A DNA stretch of 64,000 nt from Toxoplasma gondii ME49 (taxonomy: Eukaryota; Apicomplexa; Conoidasida; Eucoccidiorida; Sarcocystidae). The notes under the pieces are model-generated. The model made no database searches. It saw only the letters and a program-made list of their open reading frames with translations, and was not told the DNA's origin. The position numbers and the translations under genes are program-made. Of this stretch, positions 25,593-37,602 are shown one piece after another. Location of the stretch: NCBI RefSeq assembly GCF_000006565.2, contig NC_031467.1, positions 744,001 through 808,000 on the forward strand, read 5' to 3'. Within the stretch, counting starts at the first letter, position 1; the number at the start of each line of letters is the position of its first letter.

Positions 25593-26609
25593 AACCCACA
25601 GATTTCCACTTTCTAACGCGCGAAAGTGCTCTCTCATGAGGGCAAGCCGACAAGGCAAGCCGGACAACCGTTTGCCCCTCAACACTGATTATGCTTAACC
25701 GGAAAGCAAGCACCCGGCGAAAAACACATCTAAATACATACATATACATTGAAGTATATAGCGACTCCTGTGTGCATCCATGTACAGATCAAGAAGTACA
25801 GGAAAGTCTATCCGCAGAAATGCACATTCTCTACATTGAATGCATACACCAGGTGTAATGCACGCGTCTACCTAGATGAAAAAACACACACTCAAATAAA
25901 GATGTAGACCGACAGTTGTGCGAATGTGCAGCGGGTGAGCTCACATGAAAGAAATCCACATTTCGAGTTTGTCAGGTCGTTTTTCGAGTGCCTCTCTTCC
26001 ACCTCGGATCGTGGCGGACATGAGTCTCTGTGGATGTGAGTCTCCTCCAGTCCACTTCCGTCGCCTCGCTGTGACAAGAACAATCTCTCGTCGACAGAGG
26101 GCGAAGACGCAAATCTTTTTCTCAAACCCAACAAAAGAACTCCACGCTCCGCCTGATGAGTGGAAAGCCAAAAGCACTCCTCATTTTAACAGAAGGCGAA
26201 GTGTACGCTTTCGACTGTCCAGTGCGGCGGCGAAGAACACAGTCCCTCTACGGCTTGCATCTTGATCCTTGTCACTGCAAGCGTCTCGTCTGCGCAGTCC
26301 CGACACTGCTCTCGAATTTCAAAAAACACCTAGGAAAGTCCTGATCGCCGCGATAGCGAGACGAGCAAAGTGCCAGCTCACACACTCAACAGTGTACATA
26401 TATGCATTTGCCTGCGAATGTCGATCTATGTACATGCACATGAAGATGTATATATGTATGTATATATATATATAATGCACCAGAACATTTATAAAGTTGG
26501 ATAAGGTAGCTACGAGCACTGTATGAGGAAACGGTGTACAAGTCTCACAGTAACAAATGCAGATACTTGTCTTATAGGCTGTTGTCGTCAAGGCATCTAG
26601 AGAGAGAGT

Positions 26610-26610
<1 letters not shown>

Positions 26611-26643
<33 letters not shown>

Positions 26644-26650
26644 ATATATA
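26611..26650. repeat. (TA)n microsatellite
   Basis: TA dinucleotide tract in the convergent intergenic region between CARM1 and the HECT ligase. Confidence 0.9.
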
Positions 26651-27120
26651 GATGGATATAGATCGATTGAAATACATACTTGCATGCATACAATTGTGCA
26701 AACAGATGTCTCGTCAAATGCACACATGTATAAAGATGTGGAGGTGTCCTTGTCCATGTATCAGTGGAGGTACAGCAGCTTAATCAGAAGGCTGCTGACG
26801 GTTAAAGAGACGAACCGAAGAAATTGAAACAGAAAAAATAAAAATGCATTTGTCGATGCATGCGTGTTTCCTCAGTCAAACTGCGGATGTGAACATTTTG
26901 TGCAGAACACCTGAAAATTCAGGACATGAACGGAGGGCAACCCTCTTCCTTCTCTTTGCTTTAGATGCCGTACAGGCACCTCATCACATAAGCGGCTGTC
27001 GGCACATGTATATCCATGCATAAGCACACACCGAGATAGATAAATACAGTAATGAATATACACGTATACATATACCCACATAAATATATGTCATATGTAT
27101 AAACATATCAGCGCGCGTAA

Positions 27121-27153
27121 ATACGTATATATATATATATATATATATATGTA
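27121..27153. repeat. (TA)n microsatellite
   Basis: TA dinucleotide tract just downstream of the HECT ligase stop codon on its strand. Confidence 0.9.
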
Positions 27154-27455
27154 TTGCGGATATACATATACAAGCCTCGGATCTGAACGTGAATTGACAG
27201 CGAGGAGAGAGTCCCTCCCGTGTGTTTCTGGCTAAGGCTTCTGATTAGATACAAAAAAAACACAGATGTCGATTCTGTTTTTTTTTCTGTACGCGGATAG
27301 CCGCGTTGCACATCCGTCCGCCCACGCATTCTTTCCTCTCGCTTCCACTGTTTTTTCACTTTCTTCACTCCCGTTTCCTGTTCTGGATTCTCCTCGCTCC
27401 TGACCGTTCTCCATCGAAGAGCTTCCCTGCGCTCGTTTCTTCGTCTTTTTTGAAA

Positions 27456-27670
27456 TCAGCGCAGACCGAACCCTTGGCAGTTTTCGATGGCGATTTGCAG
27501 CAACTTTTCCAGTTTTTCGCGATTTTGATAGTCCGGCAACAGCAAAAAATTGAAGCACGTGTGGGCGGTCGGAAGCCTGCACGCACCGAAAGCCACAGAC
27601 ACACATTTCCCGCAAACACACAGATATGCATTTGCATACATGCATACATGCATGCGTGTATGTATATATG

Positions 27671-27708
<38 letters not shown>

Positions 27709-28912
27709 ATGCGTGTGCAGTATATATACATGTATGTGTGTCTGCACGTTTGTATGGTGACACGCAGGCATATGTGTGTGGAGGTGAAATGGGGCTCTTA
27801 GAAATACGTCGAAGGGTGGATTCAAAGGCAAGCAAACTCGACGGTGAACACCTCTGCGCGCATTTGACAAGTTTATTGAATGTTCACAGATTCAGGAAAG
27901 CAGTCTTTACCGATCTGTGTCGGAGCCGTTGCGACCGATGACGAATTTGAGACTCGACAGGCCTTTGATGGGGACGCGATCGGAACCTGAGAGAAGGCGC
28001 AGCAAACGTTTCTCCATCGCCAAAGTGTCGTTCGATGAAAGAAAACATCCAGGCCCCAGACAGCTGTATGGATACGTCATATCCGCTGTAGGTAAACCCC
28101 GCATGTCAAACTGAGATTGCGCGCCCCAGCGCGAGAGAGAAAACGCGTTCAAAACGTCACTTTCCGTATTTTCTTCCCAGCTCTGTGTGTCGTATCCCCC
28201 CACTTCGGGAAGTGAACGGGGGAAACTCCCTGAACGTTCTGTCTTCATCGTTCTTGTGGCTGTCTGTCCACTCTCACCTGTGACAAACATCAACAGTTTC
28301 TTCTTCTGAACGCTGTCAAGGGCATCTGCAACCGCCCAGAAGTCTTGCACGGTCTGAGACTCCGCCGTGTAGCCGTCTTGGTACGACGTCGCCTGCAGAG
28401 CAGAAAGAACGAACAGTGAGTGAAGACGCCGTACAGCGACGAGAAAGAAGACGAAAGCGGAGGCCAGAAGACGAGATACCCAGGTGAGCACTGCGAGACC
28501 GCTCGACTCCCGCTTCTCTGGAAAGAGAGCAGTGCAGAGGTGCTCCACGGAAACATAAGGCACTACAGAAGGACGAAAGAACGAAAAGAAAGGGAAAAAA
28601 GAGGCCTAGGACGATGCCAGAGAGCCAGAGATCGTGGAAAGTCAGTGCACACACGGGCGACGAGGCTGTGCCGCGTTTCTAACATGTCGGCAGACAGGGC
28701 GTGAGAAATGCAGACGAATAGATGAATGTAGATAAAACATAAATACACAAATAAATAAAGATGCAGAGATGCATATATTATAGAGACAGATACACAACAG
28801 ACAGATATGAGACACCGAGATCCGCTGCTATTTTTTATGTAGATACAAATATAGATACAGAAATAGCACACAAATACATACAGGCATGGAAAGACAGAAA
28901 CAGACCTTCATA

Positions 28913-28952
<40 letters not shown>

Positions 28953-31900
28953 GGTACAAATATATAGATGACTGCGGGAGATGCAGACCGAGCCACTTTC
29001 AGAAATACTGATACAGACACCCCTGTAGAAATGGAGGAGGTCGATGGAGAGTGGAAATGAGACAGACCGATCTTAACTTGTCGAAGTTCAGCTCCTCTTC
29101 GCTGCCGAGAATGACTTGCTGCAGTTCTTCGGGTCTGAAGAGCGAAATCGTGGCTTCGTCAACACAGCGAAGAAATCCTTCCTCAAAGTGTCTGTACTGC
29201 TCAGCAATCGACACATTCAAAACGTGGTCGACATACAGCTGGACGTACTCCTCCCTACGCACACCATAGGCACACACAAGCAGTTCTCGATCCAGGAGAA
29301 ACAGGCGGAAGAGAAAGAAAAACCTGAAAAAAGAGGAAAATGAACGGAAACACGAAAAGAAATCTCACACACGTGCTCCCCCGTCCCTCCACGAAGACAC
29401 CAGCCCATACATATACAAAAACATATATATATATATATATATATTTGTATCTGCGTATGTATATGTGTAGCTTTTGAAATGTCAGTTTTTACGCTTCGGA
29501 GCGGAAAGTGGGGATCCCAGTGAATCTCTGCCTTGATCTACTCTTTCCACGCTGCGTTTCTCCCTCTTGTTTTTTCGGCTTGCATGCACTGTTGCCACCC
29601 GCAGTCCACGAGCCCTGTTAGCACGTTGGAAAAAAAAGACAAGGCAGGCGAAGCTCTCCCGGAGTCTCTTGCCTCACGCGCGTCCTCAGGACCCCCGGAC
29701 TTTCTTTCTCCTTTCCCCGCCTCCACAGCCCTCTTTGTTTTCCTCTGCCTACCGATTGGCCACAGTGACCTCGTCGCTCACGGCGTGGGTGCCCAGTGGC
29801 AGCTCGACGCGGTCTCCGTAGCGATCAAGTTCGACAGAAAAAGTCAGACCCATGGCCGCGACATCTTCCTCGCTCGCGCTCAACAGTGCACGCAGACTCC
29901 TGGGAAGGCAATGCAAAACAGACGCCGCACCTGCTTCGAAAAAGAGAACGCAAAACAGAAAGATGGAGAGCAAGGGAGAGAAGAAGAGAGAAGAGAGAAG
30001 AAGAGAGAAGAAGAGAGAAGAGACAGAGAAAGAAGCACAACGGAAAGAAGAGGAAGAGAGGAGAGAAGACACACATAAAGGGGAAGAAAACAGAGAAGAA
30101 GAAGAGAGATGCGAATGCATGTTTTTTCTTTGAAGAAACGCTATGTGATGTCTGCTGAAGAAAACGAGATTCCCCCCAACGAGGAGAGCCTCGAGTTGTT
30201 TCGCTGACTCGCTTCTTCCTTTCCTCTGTTTTTCACTGCGTGGCCTGTACATCTGCCAGGCCTGTGCAGAAAGGAGACACCTGCGGCGGGGGGGGGAGGG
30301 GGGGAGAGAGACCGCGGAACGCGAACGAACTGTTTGTCACCCTGTGGGGTCTTTCTTGCTCCCCACCCACACTGCGGTTCGGTGTTCTTCAGCGTCTTGG
30401 TCTCGCATTCCTCATTCTCTCTTTTCTTTTCTCTCCTCTGTCTCCCCGTCTCACCTGGCGACGGCAGGCTGAAGCTCCGCCAAGTCTCCGAGCGAGGCGG
30501 AGGGCCAGCCGAGGAGCTTTCTGAAGATGACAGACGGGAAGTTCACACCGAGGAGAACTCCGTTGTAAATGGCGAGTCCGAAGATAGCGCCTATCAGCCG
30601 GAAGTTCCCCATCTCCTCCGTCGACACTGGGTTGAACCAGCACAGGCGACTCTCTTCGCAGTGCGAAAACATGTCGTAACCAGGACTGAAAAGCTGCGAG
30701 GAAACGGAGAGAGGACAACGCGGAAAGAAGGAGACAGACAGATAGACAAACAGATAGACAGACAGACAGGTTCCGCCGGCGTGGAAAGAGACCGAACACA
30801 AGTGAACGCGTCGCAGCTCGGCTGCAGACGGACAGCGAGAGGGAGATGGCCATCGACAGATCTTTAGACACTCGGACAGCGAGAGAGACAGAGAGAGACC
30901 TAGCCAGACACTGGCAAAAAAAGAGACGACTTCGAGAGGTATATACATGGAGATACACAGACACAACAAGATGCAGGTGAACGCATACGGAGGCAGATGC
31001 TTTACACGCGCAGGGAGACGGAGTCTCGACGAGAGGGGGCACTCACGAGAAGAAGCAAAGACCGTTCTTCTTTTCATTTCAAGATCGTCGCTTCCCCCGC
31101 ATTTCGGCACCCACCTCCTGGACGAGAAGTTGGAAGAATTCCTTTTTCACGCCGCCTTCGTCAACTCCTTCTTCTCCAGAGAAACGCACGCGCAGCGCCT
31201 TTTTCAACGCATTGGGAACTCGACTTCGACGATCGATCTTGAAGAGACAACGAAGAGACAAAGAAGAGACAAAGAACACCTCTTCCAGGGCGTCACAGGG
31301 GTGTCTCTCCGAACCCCCACAAGCCACAGCGCACATTTTCTTTTTCTCCACGTTCTTCTCTCCTTGATATCCCTTCACGTTCTCGAACGATTCTTTTTCT
31401 CCTCGACCTCTCTTGTCGCAGATCGCCCTCATCCGCTCGTCTCCGTTTTCGCTTCGTTCCCTTCTTCTCCTGTCCTCTCCTTCTTCTCCCTCGCCTTCCC
31501 CTCTTCTTTTTTGTCTGTCTTCCGTACCTCAAAAAGCGTGTCTTGCACGATGTGCTCTCTTCGCACGACGATGTCGAGGAAAGGATTGCGGTCTAGAGTT
31601 TCTTGTCCAGTGAAGAGACTGAAAATGGCGTCCATCTCCACGCGTCGCGCCTGGTGGAACTGCTGGACTGCAGCCTGTCTCTTCAACGCCGACGCCTTGT
31701 TCGCCGCATCCAAAACAAAAGGATGCTGCAGCAAAGCAAAGTCGGTTTCTTGCGCGTACGCCTCCCGAAGGGACAGCTCCGCGTGTCGAAACCGGGGGAC
31801 CTTCTCTTTGTTCTCCCCCCTCCCAGGAGACAAGAGAGAAGAAGTAGAAGAAGATGAAGAAGATGAAGAAGATGATGATGAAGATGAAGAAGATGAAGAA

Positions 31901-33054
31901 GATGAAGAAGAAGATGAAGAGTTGGCGGCATCTTTGATTTGTGTGACTTCTGAGTGCTTCTCTGGTGTGTTTTCTGTTTCCGGTTCTCCTCTGACGTCTT
32001 GGATTTCGCCCGAGTCTTCTTCGTTTTCTTCCGAGGAACTCGACGCGTCCTGAGGGCCTTGACTGTCCCCGGCGTCTCCGTTCTGTCTCTGCTTGGAGGC
32101 CAGCGATCGGCGCCAGTCGAGCCACTGGGAGAACTCGTGTCTGAGGAGTTGGTGTTGTGAGTTTATCGCATCGTTGTGAAATTCTTCGAAGCTGATTGGA
32201 TCTTCTTCCTCGTTTTCTCGTCCTTCTCTCTCGCCATCCGCCCCGGTGCGTGTGCGCTTCTCCACGTGGAAGGCGACTTCGGGAGCTCGCTTCTTCCCTG
32301 GCGCAGAGTCTTCCTCTCTGCTTTCTCTCCTCGGACTGTCCTCTCCAGAGACGCGAGTGGATGCGAAAGTCGGAGAACGAACTCCGGAACTCGGACTCGA
32401 AGGCAGCGCTCTCCGTCTCGCTTCTTCTCGCCGATTCGTCGCCACGTACAGAATGTGAAGAGTGTGCAGAGCGTGTCGGAGAGGCGCCGCGAACGCGTCT
32501 CGCAAACTCGTCATGTCGGGATAGGATAACAAACGCACTGAAAAAAGAAAGAAAACGAGAAAACATGGACTCCTTCACAAACCGGAAGACGGGAGAGAAC
32601 CCGATCGAGGAGGAAAAGAAGCAGATACCTGAGAGAGAAGATGACGAACGAGGAGAAAAAGAAGCAAATGAGGTCGAGGCGGATGGAAGTAGTGGTGAAC
32701 GAAGTGAGGGACAGACACTGAGGCAGAAAACGTAGAGAGACAAGGAAGCGTGATGACACTTCCTTTCAAGAAAAGGCACGACCAGACTCGAAAAAAAAGA
32801 AGCAACAGAGAAGCGCCTTACGAGTGATGAGCTGTTGAATGTTGACTAGATGCGAGCGAACAACGGAAGCCGGGATCTTCGCATACCTAAAAGACAAATT
32901 TAAGCAGAGGAGTGTTCACGAAGAAATTCCCCACAACGCGAAACGCAGATATCCATCGATAAATAAAGATACGGAATGTGCAGTGATCAACACACATTGG
33001 CACGAATGGATGCGTTAACATACATACAAATATGTATACATATCCATATATATA

Positions 33055-33089
<35 letters not shown>

Positions 33090-36000
33090 ACAGATTGATT
33101 GACAGTTACAAAAACACTAGCTCACATGTACATATAAATATATATGCATATATATATATATATATATATGTACGTGTTTATGCTTTTGGAACAAGGAGAG
33201 ACATGTAGACGCGTACGCCGAGAGTCATCGAGTCGCAAAGCATTGTTTGTGGCTTTTCTTCGTAAGACGGTTCCTCAAAAAAGTCCACGTCACAAGCGAT
33301 TCACTTGTGCATACCCTTGAGGGTGCATGTGTCGCATGTCGAGGCGTGTAACTAGGCAACCAAGAATGCAGGTGGATATACACACATAGTGGAACCGCAG
33401 TGAATTCGCACTGCGTGAGAATTAAGATGTGACGCCTGACAGCCTGCCTGGAGGAAGAACGCCGTGTTTAAAAGACACAGAGAAAGAAGAAAGGAGACAG
33501 CACGCAAGGATCCTCACAATTTCAAGAGTTGACGAAGATCTGCACTTTCCTGTGTTCTGTTGTGTGTATCGACAGCCGTGAAGTGCAGGAGTTTTCTTTT
33601 CAAAAAATCGGAAGTGTCGCGTACCAGTTGACCAGAATCTGTTTCGCTTCGTCTTGCAGCATGCTCACAGTTCGGACAAGTTCAACGAGAGAAATCAAAT
33701 TGCCGTCTTCCTCGTAGAAGGGGCATTCTGGGGGGAAAGGGGACACGATGAAAAGACGCATGCAGAGAGCCGACGCCCGGAGTCGAAGAGAAACGAAAAA
33801 AGCGCAGCGACCGCAGAGTGCAAAGAAACGCCGAGTTCGAACTGCATGCGCAGAGCGCTTAACCCCCATGCACTTCCCCTTCCAGGCCTCCACAGAAAGC
33901 CGAGACCGACGCACACAAAAGCACAGACACAGACTGAACCAAGGCAGTGTTAGAGAAATACAGAGAGAAAAAAAGAGATACAAACAAAGACACAGCGACA
34001 GCAAAGCAGAGAAAGAGACACAGCGACAGAGCGATTGAGATGGAGTCAGAGAGAGAGAGAGAGAGACGAAGACGGAGATAGAGAGCTCGCAGCAGAGAGA
34101 GACCCATTTCGCCATATGCACAGAGGCGGAGACATGGCGACGATCCAGCGAATGAGGTAGACAGACGCGCAGATAAATTTGGTATAGGCAAAGAGACAGA
34201 CGTTGATGCGTCGGCGACTGCGTATAAGTGCGTGGGTTCACAGCCGCAAGCGGGAGGTATCTGTCGCAAGGCCAGCGACTGTTCTCTGCACATTGAAGGA
34301 CGGTCTCACCGAGGAGAACGAGGACGAAGCGCAGTTGAGAAGGATAGAAAAACGAGTCGACATTGCTTTGGAGTTTGTCGCAGAAATCCCGAATTTTCTC
34401 CAGGATCTCCGGCAGAGGATCGTAGCCTTCGTCTGGATGGACCCACACAGAGAAGGAAAGCTTCGGTCAAACAGAGAAGAAACAAACCTTGAAAAATCCA
34501 GAAAAGACATGCACGTGTCGAGACAGCGAGAAAAAAACACCGCCAGCTCCAGCCACGTGTATATCACAGGAGTTGAAACTTAGAATACGGGCAGATCTTT
34601 CGACTTTAAAACTGCACTCTTTATATGTTAAACAAGTGCGTATGTCAGTCATCAAAGCAGCCGACACACGGGGGTGCCGGTGCAATCCGAAGAACCGAAC
34701 TCCAACTCGTGCCTGTCCGCCAAAAGCATGCTTTTTCATACATATACATATATATATATATAGTCATAGCCTGTTTATGTGAATGTGCGATGAAATGTTA
34801 TGTGCATGTGTGCTTTTGCGTTCTTCTCTCGCATCCAGGAAGAAGTCGACATCTCACGGGGGTGCCCGCATTTTCTCAAGCGCATGGGTGTGCATGCAGC
34901 GGAGAAACATCTACAGAGAGACAGAGATGGATATGAAGACGGATACACAGGACACGGGAGCAGAAACGAGACCTCACTGGCTGAAGCTCTTGCAGCCTTT
35001 TGGATGGTCGAGTAGAAGTCCGTCAGTTTGTGCAGATTGACGTCTGTTTTCTCCCTCAACCTTTCGACGGCAGAGATCCTTCGTCCGGCAAGGATTCCGT
35101 GTTCTCTGGGAGACACCGCAGCCGATGCAGGGTTGTTTGAGACAGAAGAAGCAGAGACAGAAGAAGACTCGCGTGACAGCGAAGGAGAAGACAAGTCGCG
35201 GTCGTTCTCCCGCTTTGAAAAAGCGTCCGGAGAACAACAAGAAGGAGAGGAAGAGGAAGAAGAAGAACTGCAGGGGCTGGGGAGAAGGAAGCTGGCACTT
35301 AGGGCATACAGATTGCCGAAGAACTCTGAGGAAACAAGGAGGGAGCAGAAAGAGAGGTATCCGTTCAGGCAGAGGCGTAGAGAAGGGGGGCAGAGGGGGG
35401 AAGAATGAAAAGGCAGGAGAAGCGAGACACGAGAAGGATACAGAGAAAAGACCAGAGTGAGACAGAGAGAAACCGAGTGACGAGCGACAACGGTGAGTGT
35501 GGAAACGATGGGCAGCAGAAAAAAGAATGGCCTGCGTCAAACGAGTAGGCAGCAGAAGGGAGAAGAAACAGAGGTTTGAAAGGGTGTGAGAAGCCGTCCC
35601 TCCGAGGGGTCAGGAGTAGGAAGAAGAAGAGACACGATAGCAGATGCGTGTGACAGAAGGCAGGGCGGAGAGATCGAAACGTTTCAGATGCAAAGAAAGA
35701 CTGCGAGGCGACCGAAGAGGGAGCGTGGAGAAAGGAAAGTTGTGTCTCCAAAATCTTACCAACGATCGGTTTCCACTTCTCGCGATTTCCCTTCGGCAAA
35801 TCTGGGTCTGTGAACTGACTCTCTGTGAGGACAAACTGTCGCGCCTCCTGCAACTTTCGAAAGGCCGGGCACACGCGGAAAGCCGCGGAAAGATGAGAGA
35901 AAGTAGCGCGCTCTTCTTCCGACCCAGTCGCAGAAGCGAGAGAAAAAATCTGGTCCACGGAGAGACTTCGACCCTCCGCAGACAGCGCGGCCCACGCAGA

Positions 36001-36588
36001 CGAACTCCGCAGCTTCGCGTCGAGAGTCAGCGCAGAAATCGCCGCTAAAAAAAGGGAGACGCGACAAGCCGAAGGCGAGAGAGGACACAGAGGATAAGGA
36101 AAGTGAAAAAAGAAGAGAGAAGCAGAGAGAACAAGAGAAGCACAGAGAGGAGAAGAGAACAGAAAAGAGAGAAGAGAGAAGAGTGAAGGAGAGAGAAGAG
36201 TGAAGAAGCGAACACAGCGGCGAAAGCGAGAAAGACGAGGACGCGCGGAGGACTTTACGATGCCAGCAATAGAGGAGCGTGAGTGCATGCGGAACGATTA
36301 GAACGGAAGGCAGTCAACTCCATTGTCACTCGATCTGCGTGGAGCATCCACTTTTCCTTGTTGCTTCTTTCTGTCTCCCCCCTTCTTCATTCTCCTTGCG
36401 CACACGCTCTCTTGTGCAAGAACGCAAAAAAGGAGTGTCTGCTTTTGCAGAAAACGGTGTATTTTCTTCCTACCTTCTGTGGGTTTCAAGTCAATCAAGA
36501 GAAACTGTTCAAAGAGTCCCCAGTTCAGCTGAGAGCCTCCGGGACGGCCTCCGGGGCCTGGCGACTCTGTGTGGTCTGAGGGATTCAT
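27456..36588 (-). CDS. HECT-type E3 ubiquitin ligase, UBE3A/HECTD2-like
   Basis: Fourteen exons, in transcript order: 36588-36474, 36044-35760, 35325-34978, 34432-34310, 33727-33625, 32886-32822, 32537-31528, 31237-31115, 30693-30455, 29899-29753, 29254-29068, 28392-28278, 27986-27911, 27576-27456; 3057 bases, 1018 residues, all phases consistent. The HECT domain is complete: PFVLDAANK and [12 protein letters not shown] at its start, [52 protein letters not shown], and [16 protein letters not shown] with the catalytic Cys986 (codon 27555-27557), 32 residues before the end as in UBE3A. The upstream helices ([33 protein letters not shown]) also align with UBE3A/HECTD2. No UBE3A-type AZUL zinc finger was seen in the N-terminal part. 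A poly-serine run interrupts exon 7. Start is the ATG of [10 protein letters not shown]; an upstream start cannot be excluded. Confidence 0.88.
27656..27735. repeat. (TA)n microsatellite
   Basis: TA-rich tract with TATG variants inside the last intron of the HECT ligase gene. Confidence 0.9.
28914..28951. repeat. (TA)n microsatellite
   Basis: TA tract inside the HECT ligase intron between exons 29254-29068 and 28392-28278. Confidence 0.9.
29421..29446. repeat. (TA)n microsatellite
   Basis: TA tract inside the HECT ligase intron between exons 29899-29753 and 29254-29068. Confidence 0.85.
29945..30110. repeat. Purine-rich (GAGAA) tract
   Basis: AG-rich tract on the + strand, equal to a polypyrimidine tract on the transcribed strand, inside an intron of the HECT ligase. 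A comparable tract lies at about 36105-36200 in intron 1. Confidence 0.8.
31841..31920 (-). repeat. Coding trinucleotide repeat encoding poly-Ser
   Basis: GAA/GAT repeats on the + strand read as TCT/TCA/TCC serine codons in exon 7 of the HECT ligase, giving an almost unbroken run of more than 25 serines. The run lies in a polar insert before the HECT domain. Length polymorphism between strains is likely. Confidence 0.85.
33045..33170. repeat. Two (TA)n microsatellites
   Basis: TA tracts at about 33045-33086 and 33131-33170 in the HECT ligase intron between exons 33727-33625 and 32886-32822. Confidence 0.9.
34048..34067. repeat. (GA)n microsatellite
   Basis: GA dinucleotide tract within a HECT ligase intron. 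Confidence 0.85.
34741..34763. repeat. (TA)n microsatellite
   Basis: Short TA tract in the HECT ligase intron between exons 35325-34978 and 34432-34310. Confidence 0.85.
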
Positions 36589-37602
36589 CTCGCGTTTCAA
36601 TTCGAAGAGGAGGCTCCTGCGAAGAGCAGCGAGAGCTGGATCGAGAAGAAAGCCACAGGCTGGAAGTCAGTGGCTTTCGCCGCGTTTCTGAGTCGGTGCA
36701 TGCGTGGGGCGCCTCAGCGACAGAAACTCAGAAACTCGGAGACACGCGGAAAGCAGTCGAGCCGCCTCGCTGTCTCGGCTGAAGCGTCGATGTCGGTGTT
36801 CGAGGAGCAGCAGTGACAGAGGAGATAACGACTGTCAGAATCCACGCTTTACCACGAAGTGCGTTTCCGCCAACAGAAGGCCCCCAAACACCTCCGAGCG
36901 AAGTATCGAGTTCCCTCGTTCTGCCAGACGGACAGAGACCTGATTCAGTGCTTAGGGAGTTTCTGGAGGCTGAAAAACGTAAAAGGAACGAGCCGTCTTT
37001 GCTGCCTCGAGAAAAGCGATGGGCTTTGCCTTGCCTCCAGGTCCAGAAAAGTCAGAAGACTGCGGTCTTCGTAGAGAAAGAGAGAAGGGTGTCACAAATC
37101 CTCGACCCAAAAAAGCTGGGCAAAAAGCGCCTGGTCCCGCGTGAACTCGAAAGAGAAAAAGCCGTTTAAGTCACGGACGCCGCAACGGCTGAGACGGCAC
37201 CATCGGCCTCAGGGGCACGGAGGCAAAAGCATTTTCGTCTGAGAGACGCCGCTGGGAGAACCAAGTCCGAGAACCAGACTTGCCGACTCGAGAGTGGGCG
37301 ATCTAGAGGCCTCTGAAAAATCCACTTCGCTCCGAAACACGAAGTCACTCTCTGCTCGCGGCGAAGCCTCGGACTTTCCTGGCACTCAGATGCACAGGTG
37401 AGCATCACTACAGGTTGTGCGGTTTACCTCAAGTCCCCACGTCGACGCGCGAAGTGTTTCCACTGTGCAGCGTGCAACATTCACGAGCGTTCGGCAGCGA
37501 GCCACCTGCGTTTTCATGGATTGATAAGCGTGTCAAGAAGGGAGCGTGGAAACAGCTGTTTCTGTCCGCAGGAGCGGAACGAGCGACGGAAACGACGAAG
37601 AA
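36589..37602. other. Divergent promoter region, possible + strand exon
   Basis: This lies between the HECT ligase start (-) and the first candidate exon of a small + strand gene. A + strand frame open from 36783 to 37169 has a plausible hydrophilic translation (DSVLREFLEAEKRKR, QILDPKKLGKKRLVP) but no in-frame ATG near its start. It could be an upstream exon of the small gene or a separate gene; splice joins could not be fixed. The rest should be shared promoter and 5' untranslated sequence. Confidence 0.3.

Larger units (their letters stand above)
25593..27455. other. Convergent intergenic region with TA repeats
   Basis: The space between the 3' ends of CARM1 (+) and the HECT ligase (-). 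It holds AT-rich sequence with (TA)n tracts near 26450-26475, 26611-26650 and 27121-27153. No exon is supported. It should contain both 3' untranslated regions and polyadenylation sites. Confidence 0.5.

Noticed and set aside
31529..32779. A 416-codon minus-strand frame overlapping the HECT exon 31528-32537.
   Set aside because: It is out of frame with the conserved HECT ligase reading frame and is Arg/Phe-rich low-complexity.
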